Assembly: GCA_963576565.1 (NCBI GenBank)
Contig: OY755038.1
Coordinates: 137,117,624 to 137,181,623 of the forward strand
Length of the DNA stretch: 64,000 nucleotides
Direction: 5' to 3'
Source of the DNA: Aspidapion aeneum
Lineage: Eukaryota > Arthropoda > Insecta > Coleoptera > Brentidae
How positions within the stretch are numbered: the stretch's first letter is position 1; the number at the start of each line of letters is the position of its first letter. Below are positions 56,878 through 64,000 of the stretch, piece by piece. Both the position numbers and the translations under genes were made by a program. The notes beneath the pieces are model-generated. The model had not been told where the DNA came from. It made no database searches and saw nothing but the letters and a program-made list of their open reading frames with translations.

Positions 56878-57135
56878 ATGTATGTTATATATAAAATAAA
56901 GAATAATTTATTGCCTGAAATTTTAAAAGAATTTTTATCTCAAAATTTAGAAGTTCAGGATTATAATACAAGATCAAAAGAAGAAAATATTTCCTCTAAA
57001 TTAATAATACATAAATCGATATTTAAAAAAGGATTCAGTAATTATAATAAATTGAAAAATAACATTAAAGAACAAAGAAGTTTTAAAAATTTTTTTAAAT
57101 TGTTAAAAGATTATTTATTTTTGAACCAGTTGTAA
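56878..57135 (+). pseudogene. LINE-C protein, C-terminal part
   Basis: 85 residues with MYVIYKIKNNLLPEIL and YNTRSKEENI, the common C-terminal VYKILNNLLP...YNTR pattern of Jockey-superfamily LINE proteins, then a basic tail and stop 80 bases before the A-run. Confidence 0.7.
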
Positions 57136-57341
57136 CTTATATCCTTTTTTTAGATTCAAATTGTATTTATAAATTTTGTAGCAATATGCTTAATAAAAGC
57201 TTTAAACTAAAAAAAAATGCCAAAACAACTAACAAAATTCGGTCGGAATTTTTTTCTAGTCAAGTTTTTATTTAGACTCAGTTATCAACTCCAACAAGTA
57301 TAGTTTTTTTTACTTCTAGCTTATACACCCCAGTTTAGTTT

Positions 57342-57485
57342 GATGAGCGCACCCAGGGTCTTGGGCCCGGTTTTTTTAGATATTTTCCACATATTTTATG
57401 AATAAAAAGATGAAATGACATAAAATTTATCATCATAAGGCGTCGCATCTCACCCCCCCAAGACATATTTCTGGGTGCGCCACTG
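57342..57485. mobile_element. hAT-type miniature, 144 bp
   Basis: The right end CTGGGTGCGCCACTG is the inverse of a CAGTGGCGCACCCAG hAT-like end; the left end GATGAGCGCACCCAG matches it at most positions. AGTTTAGTTT occurs on both sides (57332-57341 and 57488-57497), consistent with an 8-base duplication whose exact frame is blurred by the repeat. No coding capacity. Confidence 0.72.
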
Positions 57486-57511
57486 TTAGTTTAGTTTATA
57501 ACAAAACTCAC

Positions 57512-57658
57512 CAGATTAGTTTCCGATTCGGTAAGCCATACAGAATCTTCTTCGGACTCGATTTGCTGTTGTCGCAATACATCTTCTAACACCTTTTGAC
57601 TTGCTGGCGAATGATGTTTAAGAGACTCTATCAGTGGGGCATCATACAAAGATACTGA
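57512..57658 (-). CDS. Candidate internal exon of a host gene
   Basis: On the minus strand TTTTATTTTAG precedes and CTG/GTGAGTTTT follows a 147-base open block, good acceptor and donor sites. It is 49 codons in phase 0 at both ends and reads SVSLYDAPLIESLKHHSPAS, QKVLEDVLRQQQIESEE and DSVWLTESETNL. The text is charged, non-repetitive and unlike any transposon here, with Gln/Glu-rich helical character. I do not recognise the protein. Other exons would lie beyond the LINEs on the low-coordinate side and past 57660 on the other; I found none convincingly. Confidence 0.55.
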
Positions 57659-58374
57659 CTAAAATAAAATTTATCCAATTTTTCAACTGTATCAAACAGG
57701 TAGCCTGCATTAAAATAAGCCGCGTAGGTAAATTAATAGCCTTATTGTTAAATTAACTACTACTTCTAATTGCCAAGCGAATACTTGTTTATCTTTTATT
57801 TGCATAAATGTACCTGTTTGGTATAAGAACCCAAAGAACAATTAAACAAGTATATTTGAAGGCGAATCTCGGTTTTCTTATGCGCAAAGTGACACTAGCG
57901 GCTCACTGTGGTACCGAACCCCATTATTTTGCTCAAAATTACTTTATCTTGCAAAGTAGAAGTTATTTTCTAGTTTCTGGCACTAAGACCTGAATGAAGT
58001 TAAAAAAAAAACATTCTTACCTGTAATTTTTTGACGTTAAAAAGTTTTTAGAAATTCCAAGTTTTGAAGAGAGAATCAAAACGATAAGCGGTTTTCAGAT
58101 TATGATTGAATTCCGAAACACGTCGACTTATTTTTTATTGAAGAAAGATTTAGCAGTGACTCTAATTTACTATTCTCTTATTTTTTTATCGCTTTAAATA
58201 AGAGACAAATGTATCAAATAAGAATCGTTGGATTTTCAAAATTTTTACATGGTTGTAAATATATTAAAGAGAACTTCAAAACGAGGTGTCACCTGACCCA
58301 CGTTCCTTATTTAAAATTTAGGGATACAGTTTACCCCTTAAAGGTGTCGCGTACCACAAAAAGTGTGGGCTGCG
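57659..58374. other. No further gene seen; possible intron
   Basis: If the exon at 57512-57658 is real this is upstream intron. A CAG/GTAAGAATG donor-like site occurs on the minus strand at 58022, but the frame before it has a stop within ten codons. The frames at 57808-57993 and 58209-58397 are not recognisable. Confidence 0.35.
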
Positions 58375-58630
58375 GACAAAAGGTCGAAATTATATAGGGT
58401 CAAAAATATAAAAGGTTGAAAGTACATAAGGTCGAAAGTGCGGTAGGCCGAAATTACATAAGCTTGAAACTACAAAAGGTCGAAAGGCATAAAGATCGGA
58501 AAATGAAAGGAAATAAATAAATCCATGACGGATCTGATACCTTCCTAGCCCATAGGCAGGCTATATTAGCCTTGAAATCAGTTTTTTTGTAAATATCTCA
58601 AAAACGAAAGCTTCTATGAAATTTTTGGTT

Positions 58631-58815
58631 CTAGTTAGTCGTCGTCGTAGTGTAGTGGTAGCAATATTTGCTTCACACACCGGCGGTCCGGGTTCGATTC
58701 CTGGCTAGGTACTTGGTTGTTTATGATTGTTTAACAATGCTTTAACTTTGCTGGAACTTTGCCAACTGGGCGATTGATCCTGATTGGATGGAAAGTCCCA
58801 GTATAAAAAAACAGA
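58631..58815 (+). mobile_element. tRNA-derived SINE
   Basis: The 5' part (58640-58710) resembles a tRNA gene: GTAGTGTAGTGGTAGC fits an A box and GGTTCGATTCC (58691-58701) is a perfect B box, so RNA polymerase III could transcribe it. A CACAC anticodon-loop-like stretch suggests a tRNA-Val relative (tentative). A unique tail of about 95 bases ends in AAAAAAACAGA. TTTTGGTT flanks both sides (58623-58630, 58816-58823), and the insert is absent from the other repeat copy. Confidence 0.82.
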
Positions 58816-59057
58816 TTTTGGTTATAACAAAGGTGTTTTTATTACATATATCTCGAAAACCGTATATTGATGCGATGTTCCGTTAAGAAGTTAGCAGATT
58901 TTTAATTTTTAAACTGTCAAAAAACTGTAAATAGCATTATTGGATTTTGACCAAAATCTAATCAGCTCATTACAGTATTGAACAATTTTTTTCATGAAAA
59001 TCTCATAAAAATCGGTTTAAGGGTTTAGGAGCTATCGTGTTACGGACAGACATAAAC

Positions 59058-59175
59058 CAATGATTACACAACTTGTACACAGATAGGCACCCTAATGATG
59101 ACACGGCGGAGCCATCTGTCCGCTGCTGTTATAAAGTTTGTGTTTCCTATCTGTGTACAAGTTGTGTAATCATTG
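59058..59175. mobile_element. 118-bp palindromic miniature
   Basis: Both ends are the same 30-base inverted repeat, starting CAATGATTACACAACTTG and perfectly mirrored. It is absent from copy 1 of the surrounding repeat, so it is an insertion. I see no clear target duplication. Short length and perfect arms suggest a recent miniature or a folding-derived insertion. Confidence 0.75.
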
Positions 59176-59377
59176 CATGCACACACACACATACACACAT
59201 ACAGATATCACGACGATATTGCTAAGATAGGTCAAAATAAATCCAATTAAAACTTTTTCGGTGTTATCTCAAAAAAAAATCCTTGAAAATAATACGTTTT
59301 TTAGCCATTGCTGCGCGGGCTAAGAAGGTAACAATCGAAATAACCTAATAAATAAGTCAAAGCGCCCTGGCATGCCA

Positions 59378-59575
59378 AGGTGGCGCAGGGGCCGAGGATA
59401 GTTGATTGATAAAATCGGTTAGGTTAGTATTCTAACCTGACTGGGTTAGTATATCAAAAAAACTTACCTGACCAAAACAGGATAGTTTTTTTTTGTATAT
59501 TAACCTAATCAGGTTGTTTTAGGATACTACCCTAACCAGGTCAACTATCAACTATCTTCTGCCCCTGATCCACCT
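59378..59575. mobile_element. 198-bp inverted-repeat miniature
   Basis: The left end AGGTGGCGCAGGGGCCGAGG and the reversed right end AGGTGGATCAGGGGCAGAAG continue through GATAGTTGAT and GGTTAGG-type text, so arms of about 60 bases pair imperfectly. The centre holds CCTGATTAGG-like words in both orientations. No frame and no convincing target duplication. Confidence 0.7.
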
Positions 59576-59733
59576 CGACTGGATAGGGCAATTCGACTTG
59601 GTTGGTTTAATTGGTTTTTTATATGTATATTATGAACAGTTTCGACATTTTGTATTTTCGATCTTTTGTTATTTTGACCTTTTGTATTTTTGACGTTTTA
59701 TATTTTCGATCTTTTGTAATTTCGACCTTTTGT

Positions 59734-60228
59734 CTGCCGTTCAAAAAGTGTCCCCACGCAAACAAAATCGACGTGTCTCAGGGTTTTTCCAAATTCCATG
59801 AAGAAATACCCAAAAAAGTTCTTGTTAAACACAACATAAATAATAATAAAGATTTTGACTCCTAATTTGATCGAATAATAATAATCCCATCAATATGGCT
59901 GACCTGTAGAAAGACCCAAAAATACCTCAGGGAAAAATTAAGTTTAAGGTGTTAAAATATTTTTGCAAATCTAAACGGTTTAGGCTAGAGTAATAAAACT
60001 TGGCACGTATATTTAGGTACTGATTCCTCAGCTATCAAAAATATTAATATTATGTATAATCTCTACGTAAGGGCGCAAAATGTGTTTTTGGACTATCCTT
60101 TATATTTTCTTCACTATTGATTGTACCTGCACATTTAGATCTAATCAAATTTGTAGTTCATAAAATGACTCATAAGTTTGTTGTATAAAAAAAATCAAGG
60201 CTGTTATCTGTTAATTTCAGATAATTTA
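59734..60228. other. No gene seen
   Basis: AT-rich stretch between the foldback arm and the Tc1-like element, without recognisable frames or repeats. Confidence 0.4.
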
Positions 60229-60230
60229 TA

Positions 60231-61821
60231 CGAGCCCTAACAACTATATGTTGGAACAAGCAGATACTTTGTAAATAAAATGCCAGTTTACTGAAATTCT
60301 TTTACTTATTTATTTTTTAATTGAAAACATAAAATTAACAATTATTGTTTAATTACAAAATTAAACAGATTTTCTTTTTTTACCATTTTTCATAAATCTT
60401 CATTTTTAGTTAAATTTATTATTTAAACACAGGTGATCTTAAGAAATTAGGTTTTAATAACATAAACTAACCTTCTCAAGTTTACCTATTTAAATTATAT
60501 AAGTTATTTAGTTTAGAAAACAACATATTATATTGAATGTTATATTTTATAATTTCTCACGAACCATAATCATTTTTTAATATAAAACAAGAGGATTTAT
60601 CTCAATAAAGCAGATTCAATATTTGATAGTTGTTCTCACTATACCTACTTAGTTTACTGTACCATAAGCCTTCTTGTTCATTGCAGGGAGTGAGGCTGCT
60701 CCCTGGCAGAAAATTTTTACTTTAATCCCGCTGCTTAACCAAGCCGAGTTAAGCAAGCGTAATTGTTAAGCACAGCTTGCACAATTATTTTGACGGTTTA
60801 ATTATATATTTTATGTTGATTACTATTTAATTAATTGTTTGATAATCAAAAAATGCTGACATTTGGAAAAAAATATTGGAACAAGTGGTTTTTAACAAAT
60901 AAAAATAAAAATTAATAAGGTGTAACGTCGCCCTTAGCTTGAATGACAGCCTGAACTCTATTGGGCGTTGTACTAACTAGGCCTGCACATAATTCAGGGG
61001 TGAAATTATCTCATATTTCTTGCAATTTAGCACGTCGTTGTGGTAACGTACGCTGCGGATCATTTCTTAGACGTTTCATTTTGTGCCAAAGTGTCTCTAT
61101 TTGATTAAGATCCGGGCTGCTAGAGGGGTGTGACAAAACCTTAATGTTCTTCCATCCATTTTTTGGTAGATTTAGCCGTATGGCATGAGACTCCGTCCTG
61201 TTGGAAGAAAAAATCTTTGGATGGATACAATTTTGCTGCACTTGGTAAAAGCGAATGTTCAAGGATATCTTGATACTTGGTTATTTCTCGTAGTGTATTA
61301 ACCGCGAACATCAATACTTACTTACTCAGTAGTTGTTGCTATAGCCAGTTCACTGGAAATTTCACACATTGTTTTTCCTTTATGATACTGATGAATAATA
61401 ATTTCTCGAACTTTAAAATCAGTAGGAGTTCCACGTACCATTATTGTGTTTTACCCGTAGTGAAACTGACAGTTGTTAATTATAAATAACGCACAACAAT
61501 TATTCTTGTTGACATGACAACTTACTTACTATGTTTTATTTCAAAGCCTCCTTCGCGTCAGGCTGATCAAATTCAAGAAATATGAGGAACAGCAAAACAT
61601 GTTCCAATATTTAGTGGTCACCATTTTTTAATGATCAAACAATTATTTAAATATTAATCAACATAAAATATATAATTAAACCATAAAAATAAATCTATAC
61701 ATAATAAAAATGTTGTTAATTTCATATTTACAATAAAAAAAAAGAAATAAAATAACTTCCATAAACTGGCATTTTCTTCGCAAAATAACTGCTTGTTCCA
61801 ACATATAGTTGTTAGGGCTCG
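60231..61821 (-). mobile_element. Tc1-like transposon with long inverted repeats
   Basis: The ends CGAGCCCTAACAACTATATG and its mirror are flanked by TA (60229-60230, 61822-61823), the Tc1/mariner target. The arms extend about 220 bases on the right; on the left they are interrupted by about 430 bases (60350-60785) and resume with GGTTTAATTATATATTTTATG. The interior carries a broken transposase on the minus strand. Tc1-like elements with arms of this size are known in insects. Confidence 0.82.
61011..61443 (-). pseudogene. Tc1-like transposase, broken
   Basis: The N-terminus (about 61290-61443) reads MVRGTPTDFKVREIIIHQY and HKGKTMCEISSELAIA, a helix-turn-helix DNA-binding start of Tc1 transposases. 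The C-terminal frame 61011-61262 has a NIKVLSHPSSSPDLNQIETL block, the SPDLNPIE motif around the last catalytic acidic residue (DDE), followed by LWHKMKRL. The middle of the protein with the first two Asp residues is largely deleted and frames are broken, so the copy cannot act alone. Confidence 0.8.
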
Positions 61822-61823
61822 TA

Positions 61824-62148
61824 GTTTGCTTTCGGCCCCTAGGTGCCTGTAAGGGGCCAACGTTTTATTTTGACCGCACTTCATAATACGGAAAACACTT
61901 ATTCTACCCCTACACAGGAACAATGAATTATAAAGATCAAACAGTTTGATCAAATTGCACATTGAAAAACAGGAAATTTTTGTGGCAATTTATATTGGTA
62001 ATATGATTACATTTGCACAAACTATTCGTTTATTTGAAATTATAGCCCCTATGTAGGAGCCGCTCATAAAGATATCCATCCAATTGATAAGTTTAAGATA
62101 TCCAAAATGAGTAAGTTTCTTATTATGAAGTGGGGACAAAATAAGATC
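61824..62148. other. No gene seen
   Basis: Short gap between the Tc1-like element and the gypsy relic. It contains GGCCCCTAGGTGCCTGTAAGGGGCC, a GC palindrome near 61834-61858, and no frame. Confidence 0.4.
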
Positions 62149-62592
62149 TTAACCCCTTATAACGTCTCGGGCCTGAAGGTAAAGTATAAAGTAAATAAAA
62201 TTAAGAAGCGGTTCAGCGTGCCCTGTAAATGACAAAAAAAAATGTTCTTTGGCTGATCTTGGAAGAGGACAAATTAAGTCTGTATTTACAGTGGCCCAAG
62301 TATTCACAGATGGTTGCATTTTCCCGGGTACTTTATAGATAGTTTTTGGTCGTGCCAAATTTAGGCCCGATAACTTCACTGACAACGACAACTTTAACAA
62401 TATTTGACAGTTTGAAATAGCATTTTTGGTACCGGTTTTAGTCGATGCCGACGGTGCGGTTATCTGTCGTTTGGGGTGCAAGACTATTAAAATCGTGATA
62501 TTCATTAGGGGAAGATCGGGGAGTTTTTGTCTACCGGAAAACTTTATTTGCAGTTTTAATACTTTCTTTGTGGTTTTTCTTGTTATAAACAA
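62149..62592 (-). pseudogene. gypsy integrase core start
   Basis: 147 residues. The end of the frame reads KMQPSVNTWATVNTDLICPL and PRSAKEHFFLSFTGHAEP, the opening of the integrase catalytic core with its first Asp (W..V.TDLIGPLPRS pattern), after which frame is lost. The first 60 residues are basic and may be a displaced linker. Confidence 0.7.
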
Positions 62593-62864
62593 GTTTAGAA
62601 TGGAAATGTTTCATATTACTCCTTCATTTTGACTAACGTGGGGTAACAGGAAACATCGTAATGGGTTAATAAGAAATATAATCTTTTTTGTTGTACTTTG
62701 ATTTGAGCAGTGTTACCTTAAAATTTTACTAAAGTGCCTTATATAAAGCAGTAAAAATGGCAAGTTGCAGAAATATTAAATGGCATCTAACGAAAATAGT
62801 CCACAGTACATCGGTGTATTTTTTATTTGATTACTAACAGCCTGAATTCTCGTACATAGCTTTA

Positions 62865-63149
62865 TTAGGCCAAGACGCCTATTCTGACAGAATGCGCAGA
62901 TGCAGGTGGCACGGAACATTCCTGGCCAATAATAGTGGTAGTTTTGGCGATACCCTTATGTCCAGCGGTTGGAGAGTCGTGGTTTCTTTTAAAACCTGTT
63001 CTCAAGCTCGGTGAGTACGCATAATTCTTTGATGGATCTGATAGTTTAGGATCCTTTAAATCTGACATGTCCCAGAAATGGCGATATAACCGTCCACCTT
63101 TTACACAGTAGTCCGGAAATGCTTTCGGATTTCCTTCAATTTTTGTCAT
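62865..63149 (-). pseudogene. gypsy integrase zinc-binding region
   Basis: 94 residues with FPDYCVKGGRLYRHFWD, a PSLRTGFKRNHDSPTAGHKG segment and IAKTTTII, matching the H2C2 zinc finger and preceding region of mdg1/Ty3-type integrases (HDSPTAGHLGIAKT pattern). The Cys pair that should follow is out of frame. The zinc finger helps integrase multimerise on DNA ends. Confidence 0.8.
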
Positions 63150-63159
63150 TTTACGGGAA

Positions 63160-64000
63160 TACCTCTTAATAAAGCATCGGCTATATGGTTTAACACTCCT
63201 CTACGGCATTTTATTTCGAAATCAAATTGTTGTATGAATATTTTCCAGCATGCCAATCGACCAGACGGGCTATCAAGAGAAAATAACCATCGAAGGGACT
63301 GATCAGAAATTACTGTAAAATTATATAATTTATTAATGTCGCATCTTTTCGATGTTCAAACTATAGCGGCACACTTCTTTTCTGTGACGGACATCTATCT
63401 CTCCGAAGATGTTCAAGTTCTACTGGCATAGGCTATAACATGATCTCCATCTTTGACATGTTACGGACACCTAAGCCATCATCAGGTGCATCAGTTTGCA
63501 ATACAAAAGGTCGGGAAAAATCTGGACAAGCTAACACTGGGGCTTCAGTTAAACACTGTTTTAGTTGATCAAATGCGATTTGTTGTTCTTCAGTCCATTT
63601 AAAGGGTTGGTGTTTTTTTATAATTTATTTAACGGTGCCGCAATATGGAAAAATGCAGAAATAATTTAACGTTACAAGCATCCTTAGAAATCTTCTTCGC
63701 GCTCGTTGATTGGTTGGTGGTGGAATTCGTAAAATATTTTCCACTTGGGGCCTGTCATAATTCCTGTAGAATTAACGGTATCTAAATATTTTATTGTCTA
63801 CGACAATTCTTCGGATTAAGTCTTAAATTGGCTACTCTCAAGCGGCGGAAAACTTATTTCAAATTATTAAGGTGCTCGTCAAACGATTCTCCTAATACAA
63901 TTATATTATCTAGATAACAAAATGCAATATCTTTTAGTTCTGGCCAATCATTTGATCTTTTTTTTTAAAGTCTATGCAAAAACGAAATTATAATATAAAT
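63160..64000 (-). pseudogene. gypsy reverse transcriptase and RNase H, partial
   Basis: Near 63900-63960 the minus strand reads LKDIAFCYLDNIIVLGESFD; the catalytic YLDD has become YLDN, so polymerase activity would be lost even without the frameshifts. Around 63170-63310 it reads ITDQSLRWLFSLDSPSGRLA, FDFEIKCRRGVLNHIADALL, the conserved end of gypsy RNase H. Between them are broken frames with LKQCLTEAPVLA-like text. Confidence 0.75.

Larger units (their letters stand above)
55980..57217 (+). mobile_element. LINE-C, heavily decayed, plus strand
   Basis: In order the plus strand reads NLINQCLREGEMPNLLK, PVNVLWDIEKLVEEVVYD, YQTGFRRGFSTEIAVQYV (fingers), then the palm and C-terminal fragments, ending with an AATAAAAGCTTTAAACT signal and an A-run at 57208-57217. 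Many stops and a 30-plus-residue deletion after the FADD block make it a relic. It is of the CR1/Jockey superfamily type but too damaged for a clade. Confidence 0.75.
58521..59330. mobile_element. Repeat family with TACCTTC...GAAGGTA ends, copy 2
   Basis: Second copy of the family at 38835-39363. TACCTTCCTAGCCC on the left is mirrored by GGGCTAAGAAGGTA on the right. It is enlarged by a SINE (58631-58815) and a palindromic miniature (59058-59175). Without them it aligns from end to end with copy 1, including the CACACACA microsatellite. Confidence 0.75.
58375..59733. mobile_element. Foldback-like element: inverted arms of 16-bp repeats
   Basis: The left arm (58375-58510) is eight tandem units of about 16 bases of the form AGGTCGAAATTACATA. 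The right arm (59641-59733) is about six units of the reverse complement (TTTCGACCTTTTGTAA type). Both arms start at the outer side with GACAAAAGGTCGAAATTA. Inverted arms made of short tandem repeats are the hallmark of foldback elements. The interior is taken up by other repeats. Confidence 0.65.
62149..64000 (-). mobile_element. Ty3/gypsy pol relic, runs off the window
   Basis: On the minus strand, from 64000 downwards: a reverse transcriptase fragment (FCYLDNIIVLG), an RNase H end (LRWLFSLDSPSGRL, NHIADALLRG), the integrase zinc finger (62865-63149) and the start of the integrase core (62149-62592). The order is that of Ty3/gypsy pol. No LTR is visible in the window; the 5' part lies beyond the right edge. 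It is riddled with frameshifts. Confidence 0.8.

Noticed and set aside
58023..58180. Upstream exon ending at the CAG/GTAAGAATG site
   Set aside because: Only the donor looks good; the frame that would join in phase has a stop within ten codons and there is no acceptor or start codon.
58640..58712. Functional tRNA gene
   Set aside because: The acceptor stem does not pair, there is a unique tail with an A-rich end, and target duplications mark it as a SINE.

Overview
The window reads as AT-rich, transposon-saturated intergenic or pericentromeric DNA from an animal, most likely an arthropod and probably an insect. The reasons are two BEL/Pao retrotransposons, two Ty3/gypsy relics in addition to a nested gypsy fragment, RTE-, Jockey- and I-type LINEs, Tc1/mariner and hAT miniatures, a tRNA-derived SINE, and one candidate spliced exon. 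No bacterial-style gene, operon, CRISPR array or rRNA is present. The species cannot be named from the sequence alone. Nearly every long open frame is a transposon gene. The only candidate host coding sequence is a 147-base internal exon at 57512-57658 (minus).

Layout. 1-1250: 3' part of an RTE-type LINE (minus). 2606-2806: hAT miniature with an 8-base target duplication. 3070-3516: 29-base tandem array. 3541-6590: 118-base tandem array split by a 2.24-kb element with long inverted repeats. 6790-7800: GC-rich short repeat and a dead gypsy integrase. 9240-18587: an unusual non-LTR retroelement coding for an OTU-type protease domain, two C2H2 fingers, a reverse transcriptase and a probable restriction-like endonuclease. 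A Jockey-type LINE (10276-16060) splits it, LINE-A (12454-15257) splits the Jockey, and LINE-B (12906-14299) splits LINE-A. A Tc1-like miniature (18003-18468) sits in its endonuclease. 20490-28998: a complete BEL/Pao element (Pao-1, minus) with an open 1736-residue gag-pol. 29510-37975: more 118-base array, then a second, roughly 99% identical copy of 3537-11308. 38835-39363: repeat with TACCTTC ends. 40483-51131: a second, decayed BEL/Pao element (Pao-2, plus) with a defective gypsy element (41984-45708) inside its gag. 53664-55602: I-clade LINE (minus). 55980-57217: decayed LINE. 57342-59733: hAT miniature, the host exon, then a foldback-like element holding a second TACCTTC repeat, a SINE and two palindromic miniatures. 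60231-61821: Tc1-like element. 62149-64000: gypsy pol relic (minus), continuing beyond the window.

The parts do not form a pathway. They form an insertion history, and several joints can be read to the base because removing the insert restores a reading frame or a repeat: the Tc1-like miniature in the OTU element, LINE-B in LINE-A, Pao-2 in the 118-base satellite, Pao-1 at GTGTT, and the SINE inside the TACCTTC repeat. The observations most worth following are the OTU-bearing retroelement, the direct 7.8-kb duplication, and the nested gypsy copy. That gypsy copy ends in an inverted piece of its own LTR and contains a perfect inverted 101-base piece of the LTR of its host Pao element.
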